From positions 216,351 to 280,350 of the forward strand of contig DLST01000003.1 of the NCBI GenBank assembly GCA_002500745.1: a stretch of DNA of 64,000 nucleotides, read 5' to 3'. The notes beneath the pieces are model-generated. The model did not search any database and was not told where the DNA came from. It was given only the letters and a program-made list of their open reading frames with translations. Every line of letters starts with the position of its first letter. Position 1 is the stretch's first letter. The translations under genes and the position numbers were made by a program. Shown here piece after piece: positions 26,271 through 35,679 of this stretch. Source of the stretch: Sphingobacterium sp. UBA7855. Lineage in GTDB: Bacteria > Bacteroidota > Bacteroidia > Sphingobacteriales > Sphingobacteriaceae.

Positions 26271-27896
26271 TTACTGTTCCAATTTAATTCGAATCAGATT
26301 ATGTACTTCTTCATTATTAAAGCGGCTAAAAAAGCCCATTAAAAGTAATGCGCGTTTACCATCCTCTGTTTTTGTCTCAACAACTTTATTGATATAACCA
26401 GAGAAATAACCAGAAGAATTATAATCTCCATTCAATTCACCGTTCGGATTCAGGATCATAAAACCATTTCGGGCAATACTACTATAACGCGAAAAATCTC
26501 CAGAAACTACGATTAAACCGTCATTCAATTGCATCGCATAGAAAGGGTTTCCACCATCAAAGGTCTTCGCCTGAAACGTTGGGTCCACTGTTCCATTTGG
26601 ATTCAACATGATAACTTTTATTGCCGATACTCCGTTATATTTACTGAAGTTTCCAACGACTATATATTTATTTGTTACACTATTGTAAGTAACCGAGGAG
26701 ACATTGTAGTCGGCTCCAACACCACCTGGGTTAAATGTGGCGTCCAATGTTCCATCAGCATTCAATCGGGTGATATATCCTTTGGGTTGTCCATCGAACC
26801 TGTTGAAAGAACCATACACTAGAATTTTGCCTTTTAAGGCCCCACTGGTATGATATACAGTGGCTACCGCTCCATTTCCACCAGCCATTGCTTTGCCGTC
26901 TGCCCCAAACCTGAAGGACTTATCCAACGATCCATCTAGATTCAAACGGGCAACATGTCTGATTTCGGTACTATCTAGGATAATCGTATCCCTTGTTTCC
27001 AACCGATTGGGCTTATCATAAGTGCGATGGATGTAATATCTAAAATTCCCCGTTGCTAAAATTTTCCCCTCCGACTCGTATATATTGCCGATATTGCCAT
27101 CAAACCCACCGTTAAATGTCGGATAATACTTCAACGTATCACTTTGCCCCGGGCGTCGGAATGGTTTAATGCCCATGGTATCAATCGCTCCGGTGGTGTA
27201 AATTCGCGTCAGATTGCTGATATCTGAATTTCGCTGTCCATATCCTGAAAAAGAACCTGCCAAAAAGTAATAATTCCCTAGTTTGAGAATGCTATTCAGC
27301 GAATTATTAGCGCCTGTACCTATACGAAAGCTTGCATCATACGTTCCATCTGCAAAAGTTCTGACGAGACGATTAATAGGCCGTATCGACCCTTTATTAT
27401 TATAATTTGTAAATGACCCTGTAAAGATCATTTTACCATCTTCCAAAAAAAGAACATCAGAAACGGTATTATTTGTTCCTACCCCCACTTGAAAAGTCTG
27501 ATCGATAGATACATTTCCTAAAACCGTAAATTGTGGCCCAAAAAATACAATATCGTCAATGGCAACAGAAAGCACTCCCGTACTGGCAAAAGGTGGAACT
27601 TTCAACTTTACATAATCTGCCGTTAGCTCGACAACCTGTGCTTTTTCGCCGTTAAATCGAATGATAGCCTTATCTTTATACTTATCCAAGCCTTTAATTC
27701 GCATGATGGTCTCGACTCCTGTTTTACCCGATTCGGGTTGCATTTTATCGGTTGGATTAATTTCTATACCCAATGGCGGAAGCCCCTCCTCGTATGGAGC
27801 TGAAAACATCTTATTATTCTTATTACAACCCCAAAAAAGAGCAATAAAGAACAATAGGGATGTATATTTCCAAATCTTATTGTACATAACTTTCAT
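26271..27896 (-). CDS. Lipoprotein with IPT/TIG domain and delta-60 repeat beta-propeller (DUF5008-like)
   Basis: The 541-residue protein has lipobox FWGC (Cys24). An IPT/TIG immunoglobulin-like domain (about 45-130) comes first. Repeated units then cover about 135-540, each with the pattern G.F..Y/F.G....I.RLN.DGTLD..F, for example VYGSFNRFDGQPKGYITRLN and VVGNFSKYNGVSAIKVIMLN. These are delta-60 repeats, which fold as beta-propeller blades. No enzyme motif is seen. A large propeller on a surface lipoprotein suggests glycan or protein binding as part of the uptake machinery. It follows the fasciclin gene by 27 bases. The ATG at 27896 and the one three codons later are both possible; the signal peptide is intact with either. 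Confidence 0.75.
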   Translation of the reverse strand: MKVMYNKIWKYTSLLFFIALFWGCNKNNKMFSAPYEEGLPPLGIEINPTDKMQPESGKTGVETIMRIKGLDKYKDKAIIRFNGEKAQVVELTADYVKLKVPPFASTGVLSVAIDDIVFFGPQFTVLGNVSIDQTFQVGVGTNNTVSDVLFLEDGKMIFTGSFTNYNNKGSIRPINRLVRTFADGTYDASFRIGTGANNSLNSILKLGNYYFLAGSFSGYGQRNSDISNLTRIYTTGAIDTMGIKPFRRPGQSDTLKYYPTFNGGFDGNIGNIYESEGKILATGNFRYYIHRTYDKPNRLETRDTIILDSTEIRHVARLNLDGSLDKSFRFGADGKAMAGGNGAVATVYHTSGALKGKILVYGSFNRFDGQPKGYITRLNADGTLDATFNPGGVGADYNVSSVTYNSVTNKYIVVGNFSKYNGVSAIKVIMLNPNGTVDPTFQAKTFDGGNPFYAMQLNDGLIVVSGDFSRYSSIARNGFMILNPNGELNGDYNSSGYFSGYINKVVETKTEDGKRALLLMGFFSRFNNEEVHNLIRIKLEQ

Positions 27897-27923
27897 AATT
27901 TAAATTACAACTGCTTATTGCTA

Positions 27924-28685
27924 TTAACGCTTACTTTCTAATATATCTAACAGAATATCACTCTGATTGAATCCAAACTGCGCTTTGGTATAATCAATTA
28001 CATGGACAACCCCATTATCCGGCTGGATATCTGATGAGGCAACGGGACATGAACGCCAGTCGTTTGGCCGGCTGATATCTGGAATGTATGAAATATATAA
28101 TTGTCTATATCCCATATATTTCAACCGGGTAATATTATTCTTGTCAGAGTCGTTTATGGCATCGTTATAGACAACACCTATGTTAGACACTGTATTTGCA
28201 AATGAGGTGTAATTTTGCCCTTTATAAACATTTAGCAAATCAAAATCAATTTGTGGATAATCCATCAATTTTCGCTTATTATTGAACATATAACGCAATA
28301 AATATTTACGCCAAATAGTACTATCTACGTCTGCCAATGTTTTGATGGTATCGCGCCCCAAATCATAAAGCAGCCAGTTCACGCTAGATTGATTGCCGGG
28401 CACATTTGACTTAGCTTGACCGATCATCTTCTTTATATTCTCATCTCTCGGGGCAAAAAAAGTAAATTCCTTGGTCTTAAAATCTTCTTCTAAACCTGCC
28501 AACCTAATAATTTTGGCAATCGAATCAAATTCCCGCGGTTTGGAATCCAGATAATCCATTATAGAGCCATCAAATTTTGCCTGTGCCAATCCACCATCTT
28601 TATAATATGCATCCTTTTTGCATGATACTATTGCAAACAGTAACATCGTTAGCGACGCATATCCTATTATCTTAGCTTTTCTCAT
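27924..28685 (-). CDS. Fasciclin-domain lipoprotein (second copy in operon)
   Basis: I set the start at the ATG at 28685, which gives a lipoprotein signal with SLTMLLFAIVSC (Cys22) and a gap of 11 bases after the SusD stop. A start further upstream would overlap SusD. The 253-residue protein has a FAS1-like fold: SIMDYLDSKPREFDSIAKII, then FTFFAPRDENIKKM (the H1 region) and NGVVHVIDYTKAQFGF (the H2 region) near the C-terminus. Fasciclin domains mediate adhesion. Here, directly behind SusC/SusD, the protein probably acts as an extra surface binding subunit. Its larger relative at 34559 sits behind the other SusD, so the SusC-SusD-fasciclin block appears twice. Confidence 0.83.
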   Translation of the reverse strand: MRKAKIIGYASLTMLLFAIVSCKKDAYYKDGGLAQAKFDGSIMDYLDSKPREFDSIAKIIRLAGLEEDFKTKEFTFFAPRDENIKKMIGQAKSNVPGNQSSVNWLLYDLGRDTIKTLADVDSTIWRKYLLRYMFNNKRKLMDYPQIDFDLLNVYKGQNYTSFANTVSNIGVVYNDAINDSDKNNITRLKYMGYRQLYISYIPDISRPNDWRSCPVASSDIQPDNGVVHVIDYTKAQFGFNQSDILLDILESKR

Positions 28686-28696
28686 AATAAACTGAT

Positions 28697-30244
28697 TTAA
28701 TTTCCTCCTGTCCAATAATCGTTCAACACGATCTTTGAATTAAAATTTTTGGCCGAAGCATCCAAAGGCCAGGTCCATGCACGACGGTTATACTGATCAA
28801 TTGTCATGGGATTCATGGTCCATTGTGGATTGAGTATCCTTCGAGTCCGGATCAGATCAAAATATCTCACCCCTTCTCCGATTAATTCACGACAACGCTC
28901 TTCGAAAATAAAATTCTTCAGATCAGTACCGCCACCGGCATAGCGCGGGGCTTCAGCTCGATCTCGAACTATATTAAGCACTGAGATTGCCTCGGACTCT
29001 CGCGCGCCACCTAAATTAGCAAGGGCCTCAGCCTCTAATAACAACGCATCAGCATAACGAAAGATCATAAATGTATTGTCTGGATTAGAGTCTTCATTTC
29101 CTGACGCAAAGACATTGGCTGCAAATTTCTTTAAAACAAATGATCCATCATTCGCATACATATCCTCATACCAGAGATCCTTGCGCTTGTCTGCAGGGCC
29201 ATTCAGCGGGTAAATTCGATACATAAAAATGGAGGAATAATAGGCAATACTGAACTGCTGATTGTAACGGGGAAATTTATATGGCCAACGTAAAAAATGA
29301 TCCCACAAAGGTGCGTAGTCATTATTCTGATCATTATAATTGATTGTTCGGTAAAATTCAAACAATGATTCTTCCGTGCGTCCTTTTGAGACCTTAGCCC
29401 ATTCTTCCGGGGTAAGTTTGTACAAATGATGGACTCCACTCGCACGCAGCTCCTTTCCAAGACTTGCTACACTTTCGTAATACTTCGTTGCATTAGCCGA
29501 GTCAAAATTCGCATTCCACATCTTCATATGCATCAACAGCGCGATAATGCTTCCTCGGCTTGCCCGCGCACCACGCTGTGAGGCTTCCCCAAATGTCCAT
29601 GGCATCATATCTTTAACAGATTCCAAGTCGGCGATACTTTTACTAATAACAGAAACCATATCCTCACGGGGGAGTTGCTTTGCGAAATATGCATCCGTGT
29701 AGTAAACCACATCGCCATACAGACGTACCATCCAGAAGTAACTTAGACAACGCATAAAAGTAGCTTCGGCTTTATAGCGGTCTTTATCTGCAGCAGATAA
29801 CCCGGAGATTCCCTCATCCAATTTGGCTATTAAAATATTACAGCTCTGAATCACTTTATAATAGGTATCCCAGATAGACACCTGATACATGGCATAACCA
29901 CTTGACCGACCACCACTTAATGTATTGTTATACACTGCATTCATATCATTTGTTCCCAAATCGCGAAGTATCATACGATTAGTTCCGGATGTAGGAGAGG
30001 GAAAAATTTCTCCAGACCTCGCCTCGCCAATAGCACCAACTACCCATGACTCGTTCAGTTTTTCGAAAAACTGGCTATAAATACGTGCTATATTTGATTC
30101 TACATCTTCTTTAGACTGATAGAAATTGTTACCCGTAAGTCTATCTATCGGCTCTACAGTCAAAAATTTCTTACAGCCTATCATGACGGTTGTACATAGA
30201 CATATGACAACAGCTATTCTTCCTATATTTCTTTTTGTTTTCAT
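28697..30244 (-). CDS. SusD/RagB family lipoprotein, second pair of the mannan PUL
   Basis: The ATG at 30244 (MKTKRNIGRI) gives a proper lipoprotein signal with MIGC (Cys24) and a 12-base gap after the SusC stop; the TTG four codons upstream is less likely. The 515-residue protein has the SusD/RagB features FRYADALLLEAEALANLG and FEERCRELIGEGVRYFDLIR and a C-terminus with Trp-Pro (RRAWTWPLDASA). It would form the lid of the SusC at 30257-33415. It differs clearly in sequence from the other SusD in this operon (35680-37194), suggesting that the two pairs are not a recent duplication and may bind different parts of the substrate. Confidence 0.95.
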   Translation of the reverse strand: MKTKRNIGRIAVVICLCTTVMIGCKKFLTVEPIDRLTGNNFYQSKEDVESNIARIYSQFFEKLNESWVVGAIGEARSGEIFPSPTSGTNRMILRDLGTNDMNAVYNNTLSGGRSSGYAMYQVSIWDTYYKVIQSCNILIAKLDEGISGLSAADKDRYKAEATFMRCLSYFWMVRLYGDVVYYTDAYFAKQLPREDMVSVISKSIADLESVKDMMPWTFGEASQRGARASRGSIIALLMHMKMWNANFDSANATKYYESVASLGKELRASGVHHLYKLTPEEWAKVSKGRTEESLFEFYRTINYNDQNNDYAPLWDHFLRWPYKFPRYNQQFSIAYYSSIFMYRIYPLNGPADKRKDLWYEDMYANDGSFVLKKFAANVFASGNEDSNPDNTFMIFRYADALLLEAEALANLGGARESEAISVLNIVRDRAEAPRYAGGGTDLKNFIFEERCRELIGEGVRYFDLIRTRRILNPQWTMNPMTIDQYNRRAWTWPLDASAKNFNSKIVLNDYWTGGN

Positions 30245-30256
30245 CTTACAGATCAA

Positions 30257-33200
30257 TTAAAAATCAATATTAACACCAACATTATATTGTCTAGGCACGG
30301 GATATCCTCCGGAAGCGTCTCTTCCCATTGTGCTTACATTTTCGGGATTAGGTCCGCTGTATTTTGATAATGTCGTTACATTGTCAGCTGAAACATATAC
30401 CCTTAAACGCTCAAGTCCATATCTTCTAACCGCATTTTTCGTAAACATGTAAGAGAGCGTCACACTATTTAACTTAAAGTAAGATCCATCTTCAGCCCAT
30501 AAATCTTGGTCCATCCGAAACGGATTAACGCTTGAATACCTTCTGAAATCATAAGCATAAGGATACTTTGCAATATCGCCGGGTTTCATCCACATATTAA
30601 TATCATCTAAAGGAACTACAGTCCTATCCCCATAGGGATCACTCATCAATTGCAATCGCTCTGCAAGGGCATTGTTCAAGATGGTACGTTTTGCTGTATA
30701 GGATGCATATAAGTTCAAACCAAAAGATCCAAGGGTTTCATGATTGTAATTAAAATTCAATTGCATACCACCGGTGATCAAAGGTTGAGAATTCCCAGTA
30801 CGGGCATAGTCATTTTCATCTAAAACATAGTTACCATCTAGATCTGCAAAAATTGGATCCCCGGCCTGAAATTCGGTACCATTGGCCATTCGATAACGTC
30901 GTCCGGTCGCCGGATCCACGGGTACATCTGCATCGGTGCTATATACACCTCGATTTAATAACATGTAATTAGACATCGTTGAAGTTCCTACCCTGAAAAC
31001 AACATGTTGCTTATATTTATCATTATTTTCCCAACGGACAAATTGCCCACCATAATGCTCGGGTAGCTTTAACAGAACATCCCGATTATATGCTCCATTT
31101 ACCCCTACTGACATGGTAAAACGACCTTCGGTCAAAGGTCTTAACATAACAGATAACTCATGACCATAATTGGCAATTGCAGCCGAGTTACTATTTACCT
31201 TTTCAAATCCCAACGATGAAGAAAGTCGTTCTTCAAATAGAATATTATTTACTTTCTTATAATACGTATCATAGGTCAATTCAAACCTGTTTTGAAAAAA
31301 AGCGAGGTCCAACCCCAGGTTATACTGACTTGTTGTTGTCGGTTTTAGATCAGGATTTGGAATTTGTTCATAATTGATTCCGATGCCTATCTTATCATTA
31401 TAGCTTCCTGCAATATCGTATTTTCCGTAAACGCGCTCCAAGGTACTATTCGGCATAACATTCACCCCCCAACTGGTTCGAATGGAGAGCAAATTAATCC
31501 AGTCCACATCGCTCAAGAAATTCTCATGATAGGCATTCCATCGAAGACCAACAGCAGGATTTTTGGTATACAGGTTTCCAAATCCATTCTGTGACGACCC
31601 ATCCATTCTGTAAGAGAGGTCTATCACATATTTCTTCATGTAATCGTAAGTCCCAGCGATTGCAAAAGATAATCCTCTTTCTTTTCCGAATCCACGGCGC
31701 AATAATCCTCCTCCTTTGGAAAAATAGCCATCAAATCCAAGGGGTCCTTCAAATTGATCATTTGGTGTACGGGCCTGTAAGGTTGCATTTGCTTGTTTTT
31801 CCAAGGTTCGAATCTCATTGAATAGATTGAAAAATACGGTATGCTTTTCATTAAACGTGCGACTATAATTGATGGAGTTTCTATTATACAATGAATTGTA
31901 TCGACCATAATAAGCATAGATTTGTGCAAATTGACCATTTGCTGCCGCCGGTGTAAACGTGTTTTCATTATCGGAAGTAGACTCATAACTCATTGTTGTT
32001 GTTGCCCGCAAACCCGGAATAATTTCATAGGATGCTTCAATGAAAGGCTTGATCGATTTAGACGAATTATCATTTCGGGTCTTCAATGCTGAATTATATC
32101 CTGAGGATGCCAGATAAAAAGACGGACCAGGCAACAACGTTGATGTCATCCCGTTTGTTGCCACACCAGATTGTAAAATACCTAACCCGTTCCCCTTACT
32201 TTTTGAGCCAAGTGAAGCACTTATCTGCGCTGTAAACTTAAATTTCTCGTTGGGATAATATTCAAATCGCATATTGGTCATATAGCGATCAAAACCCGTA
32301 TTTTTGATAATACCATTTTCATTATAATAATTCAGGTTCGCCTTATAGTTTAACTTCTGGTTCCCACCATCAATTGCGACATTATGCGTTTGGTTATAGG
32401 TTGTAGCATAAAATAGGTCCTGCCAATTGGTTGAATTATTATAATAAGCGTTCAAACTATCCGACAACATGGGTGTTTGTGAAATTCGGTCCAGGTCATC
32501 CTGCGACAACGCATTTCCGTAGATCTGCAATAGTTTTAAACGGCGTTCTAGATTTCCTCCCAAAGTTGGACGTAACTGGGGTGGCGTTTTCAAGAAGAAA
32601 TTACCCGTATACCTTACTCTGGGAACCTCAGAATTACCACGTTTCGTATTGATAATGATCACACCATAGGCAGCCAACGATCCATATAGCGATGTAGCCT
32701 GCGCATCTTTCAGCACCTCTATACTTTCGATATCCTCAGGAGGAATTAATGACAATGGACTGATTCCTGGCCCCTGCTGGCTTAATCCAAGTTCATTGGC
32801 TCTATCCGCATCCATTGGTACGCCATCGATCACATACAACGGTGAGGTGGGGGTTAGAAATGACTGATCACCGCTACCTGTCACACTGATGGTCGAAAGT
32901 CCACGGATTTGAGTAGACCCTCTAAAACCGGGTGCTCCGGTATTTACCTGTATATTAAGACCCGCAACCTTACCCTGAAGTAAATTTTCTACGTTCGCCG
33001 ATGGAATATCCTGGATTTCTTTTCCACTGATCTTAGTCGAGGATCCAGTAGTCGTCTCTCTCGGGCGCTTTACATAGCCCCTAACAACAACTTCATCCAT
33101 TTGATTATCGATCTCTTTTAATTGAACGATTACATTTCGGTCTGACCGCACCGTCATCGTGGCTCCATCATAACCAATTAATCGAAAGGCAACCGAAGTG

Positions 33201-33415
33201 CCTGTTGCTGTCGTTAAGCTAAATGCTCCGGACGAATTTGTCGAGGTCGCCTCTTTTCCAGATTTGCCAAAACGTACTGTAACACCCGCTAATGGCCTTC
33301 CTTTGTTATCTGTTACCTTACCCGACATAATGACAGTCTGCGCAAAAACCTTCGCCGAAAGAAACACACACAATATCAACAGCATGCAGCTGTTATAAAA
33401 TATCTTAAATTGCAT
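30257..33415 (-). CDS. SusC/RagA TonB-linked outer-membrane transporter, second pair of the mannan PUL
   Basis: The 1052-residue protein from the ATG at 33415 has a signal peptide ending at AKVFAQ (about 26). A carboxypeptidase-regulatory-like domain follows (VIMSGKVTDNKGRPLAGVTV, about 28-110), then the TonB-box region DEVVVRGY. The plug has STQIRGLSTI and PLYVIDGVPMDADR, and the barrel ends in Phe (VGVNIDF). This is the complete architecture, in contrast with the SusC upstream in the same operon, which lacks the N-terminal domain and TonB box. It starts 12 bases after the DUF5007-like gene. The substrate is inferred from the operon to be a mannose-rich glycan or glycopeptide. Confidence 0.95.
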   Translation of the reverse strand: MQFKIFYNSCMLLILCVFLSAKVFAQTVIMSGKVTDNKGRPLAGVTVRFGKSGKEATSTNSSGAFSLTTATGTSVAFRLIGYDGATMTVRSDRNVIVQLKEIDNQMDEVVVRGYVKRPRETTTGSSTKISGKEIQDIPSANVENLLQGKVAGLNIQVNTGAPGFRGSTQIRGLSTISVTGSGDQSFLTPTSPLYVIDGVPMDADRANELGLSQQGPGISPLSLIPPEDIESIEVLKDAQATSLYGSLAAYGVIIINTKRGNSEVPRVRYTGNFFLKTPPQLRPTLGGNLERRLKLLQIYGNALSQDDLDRISQTPMLSDSLNAYYNNSTNWQDLFYATTYNQTHNVAIDGGNQKLNYKANLNYYNENGIIKNTGFDRYMTNMRFEYYPNEKFKFTAQISASLGSKSKGNGLGILQSGVATNGMTSTLLPGPSFYLASSGYNSALKTRNDNSSKSIKPFIEASYEIIPGLRATTTMSYESTSDNENTFTPAAANGQFAQIYAYYGRYNSLYNRNSINYSRTFNEKHTVFFNLFNEIRTLEKQANATLQARTPNDQFEGPLGFDGYFSKGGGLLRRGFGKERGLSFAIAGTYDYMKKYVIDLSYRMDGSSQNGFGNLYTKNPAVGLRWNAYHENFLSDVDWINLLSIRTSWGVNVMPNSTLERVYGKYDIAGSYNDKIGIGINYEQIPNPDLKPTTTSQYNLGLDLAFFQNRFELTYDTYYKKVNNILFEERLSSSLGFEKVNSNSAAIANYGHELSVMLRPLTEGRFTMSVGVNGAYNRDVLLKLPEHYGGQFVRWENNDKYKQHVVFRVGTSTMSNYMLLNRGVYSTDADVPVDPATGRRYRMANGTEFQAGDPIFADLDGNYVLDENDYARTGNSQPLITGGMQLNFNYNHETLGSFGLNLYASYTAKRTILNNALAERLQLMSDPYGDRTVVPLDDINMWMKPGDIAKYPYAYDFRRYSSVNPFRMDQDLWAEDGSYFKLNSVTLSYMFTKNAVRRYGLERLRVYVSADNVTTLSKYSGPNPENVSTMGRDASGGYPVPRQYNVGVNIDF

Positions 33416-33427
33416 AGCTAATTTCAA

Positions 33428-34543
33428 TTATTCATTATCAAATCGTGGATTCTCCCTTTGAAAATGGAAAACAATCTCCCAATCCCCCTTAGTAAAAATT
33501 TTAAAGTTCAACCCAAAATTGGCTGTAATTAGACCTCCGCCGAATCCCTTTCTGGAGTAGGAAAAATCGACCTTTGTGCTATTTCCATTTGTATACTTTG
33601 TTGGAAAACTTGTTAGAGGAATTGGATAAGCTACATCATATTGCACATAAGTAGCCGTTTTTTTCATGTTAAAGCCATGCACCAGTTCGTTCCACTTTGT
33701 TTCATTAAAACTATCCGGATTAATGGGCTCACCCTTATTGTTTAAAAAGACAAAGCGTAAATTATGTCCATTCCCTCCGGTAAATCTGCGGATATAGACG
33801 ACTAGGTCTTTAAACTGATCATCCGTGCGTAATAACTGATTTGACAATTCCCCATAAACCCCATTCATATAAGAAGGCCAGATATAACTTTTCTTTTTTG
33901 GATTTTTAGGATCATTTGGATCTGGAGCAGTTTCACCATTATAGGGGTTTTTATCCGAATAAGGTTCATAATCCTGAACACGCCAAGGGAGAATCATAAA
34001 ATCTTTAATTACGGTATAACCACCAGAATTAGAGACCTTTAAATCAAAATACCGAATATTCTGTACTAGATCTATACTGTCTTTGGAACGCGGCTCTATC
34101 AGCTCATTTGTCGATGAATTCCACAAAATAAAACTACCAGTAGAGTCAACCTCAAAAAGAGGTCGATACACGAGCTGACGCTTGGCCTCAATTTCTTCCA
34201 GATTTTTTTCAGTACCATCATAGCGGTAAATCCAACGATAGACAGGTTTGACTTCAAAAAGATCGGTATAAGGTCGCCCATCGCCATAACGGGGATTAAC
34301 AATTTCAAATCGTAGCGGAGTGGTCGAATGATCGGTATTAATATTCCCCATCAGTGAGGTTCTTCCCAAGATGGGATAAAAAGATTTTCCATCATAAGTT
34401 AAGTTGACACTTAAAAATTCCTTTTCATCCGGCAAATTGTAAAGCTTTTTACATCCATTTAAGCAGACGCACATCAAGATGAGCAGTCCCAAGTTGCATG
34501 TCTTATTTAGTGTATTAAATTTTCTAGCAATTTTCATGTCCAT
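33428..34543 (-). CDS. Lipoprotein of unknown function (DUF5007-like) between the two SusC/SusD pairs
   Basis: The 371-residue protein has a long N-terminal signal with CLNGC (Cys31); a second ATG two codons downstream is an equally good start. The mature part is beta-rich. It contains SVNLTYDGKSFYPILGRTS (about 46-64), a segment with PVYRWIYRYDGTEKNLEEIE, a Pro/Asp-rich loop (TAPDPNDPKNPKKKSY, about 207-222), and ends DWEIVFHFQRENPRF. I recognise no catalytic motif. Its place directly behind SusC-SusD-fasciclin resembles that of SusE/SusF-like binding proteins. The DUF number is from memory and moderately sure; a surface glycan-binding role is inference. Confidence 0.65.
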   Translation of the reverse strand: MDMKIARKFNTLNKTCNLGLLILMCVCLNGCKKLYNLPDEKEFLSVNLTYDGKSFYPILGRTSLMGNINTDHSTTPLRFEIVNPRYGDGRPYTDLFEVKPVYRWIYRYDGTEKNLEEIEAKRQLVYRPLFEVDSTGSFILWNSSTNELIEPRSKDSIDLVQNIRYFDLKVSNSGGYTVIKDFMILPWRVQDYEPYSDKNPYNGETAPDPNDPKNPKKKSYIWPSYMNGVYGELSNQLLRTDDQFKDLVVYIRRFTGGNGHNLRFVFLNNKGEPINPDSFNETKWNELVHGFNMKKTATYVQYDVAYPIPLTSFPTKYTNGNSTKVDFSYSRKGFGGGLITANFGLNFKIFTKGDWEIVFHFQRENPRFDNE

Positions 34544-34558
34544 ACATTCTTAAATTGG

Positions 34559-35665
34559 TTATTGATTACGGTTCATTGTCCAATCTGCCAACTGGAAATC
34601 GTTACCACCGTACATACGTGCAATATTCAAACGATAAGCTTTGTACGTCTTCGTATTTGTAAAAAAGAATACGCGCAATTGAAACCTCTCGTCAAACTCC
34701 TCCCCTTGTCTAGAGTCCAATAAGATCCATTTCCCACTTTCTCCATCAAGTCCCTGTAATGTCCAGTCCGTTGGATCCCGATCTTGAATATCATTAGCTG
34801 AACGAAGTGTATAACTGTTAGCTAGCACCTCAACAGGAAAATCCCACTGCAAATAAAACTGTCCCGGACTTGATAAAAAGAACTTTGTCTCTGGATTACC
34901 ATCGAATACATATTTAGATGCTTCGACCGCATTTGGTCCACCCGAAGCTTCCTTCGACGCAGAACCTATCCCTTTGAATTTTATGAAAAGATTTTCTGGC
35001 GGTGGGATATAGATAATCTGACTGACGAATTTGTTAAAACCGAACACATGATCAGGGTTCAATACATGAACAACAGCATTGTCTGTTTGGATATTTAATG
35101 AACTAGTTTCAGTCGTTACCCAGTTACGGTTGAAAACAGATCTTCTTGTATCGGAAAAGTCAACAATTGTAGGGCCTCCATTTATATAACCAGATGAAGA
35201 TTGCTTATTCAATCCAATATGCATTGGATAGCCATATCGAATACCGCGTACGTCCTTACCATCCTGACTATTGAGGGAATCACTTGCAATTCTGCCTTGG
35301 ATAATATATTGACATAGCAATGAATCTAGTATTTCATACTTCACTGAATTCAAGTATTGTGCAGGCTTGTCAGAGATACTTAAGGTATTGTTCAGGTTTT
35401 GAATAGCTAGTTGAAAATTGGCATTAGTCAACGCAAATAGTGTCACTGTGCTATCCTGCAATTTTCTTTCTAGACCGATTCTATCGATTACTTTCACTAA
35501 AGAATCATATATTCCAGGCTTACTTTTTAGATAACTATATAAATTACCTTTATATATCGCTTCTTGGGATATGGGCGAATAATAGCCTTTATCTTTAGCA
35601 CAAGCATACAGCAGGACGGTAATTAAAAATATATATACACTGCGTACAAATAGGTTATTTTTCAT
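34559..35665 (-). CDS. Fasciclin-domain lipoprotein with C-terminal discoidin-like domain (first copy in operon)
   Basis: The ATG at 35665 gives a lipobox LYAC (Cys22) and a 14-base gap after SusD; an upstream start would overlap it. The 368-residue protein has a FAS1-like domain at about 38-220 (NLYSYLKSKPGIYDSLVKVI, VTLFALTNANFQLAI, then NAVVHVLNPDHVFGF). A discoidin-like module follows at about 235-365 with LRSANDIQDRDPTDWTLQGL and FQLADWTMNR. The latter is homologous to the C-terminal modules of the lipoproteins at 22041 and 23130. The smaller fasciclin protein at 27924 lacks it. It is probably a surface adhesin or glycan-binding subunit of the first SusC/SusD pair. Confidence 0.83.
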   Translation of the reverse strand: MKNNLFVRSVYIFLITVLLYACAKDKGYYSPISQEAIYKGNLYSYLKSKPGIYDSLVKVIDRIGLERKLQDSTVTLFALTNANFQLAIQNLNNTLSISDKPAQYLNSVKYEILDSLLCQYIIQGRIASDSLNSQDGKDVRGIRYGYPMHIGLNKQSSSGYINGGPTIVDFSDTRRSVFNRNWVTTETSSLNIQTDNAVVHVLNPDHVFGFNKFVSQIIYIPPPENLFIKFKGIGSASKEASGGPNAVEASKYVFDGNPETKFFLSSPGQFYLQWDFPVEVLANSYTLRSANDIQDRDPTDWTLQGLDGESGKWILLDSRQGEEFDERFQLRVFFFTNTKTYKAYRLNIARMYGGNDFQLADWTMNRNQ

Positions 35666-35679
35666 AATTAGTTCTTCCT

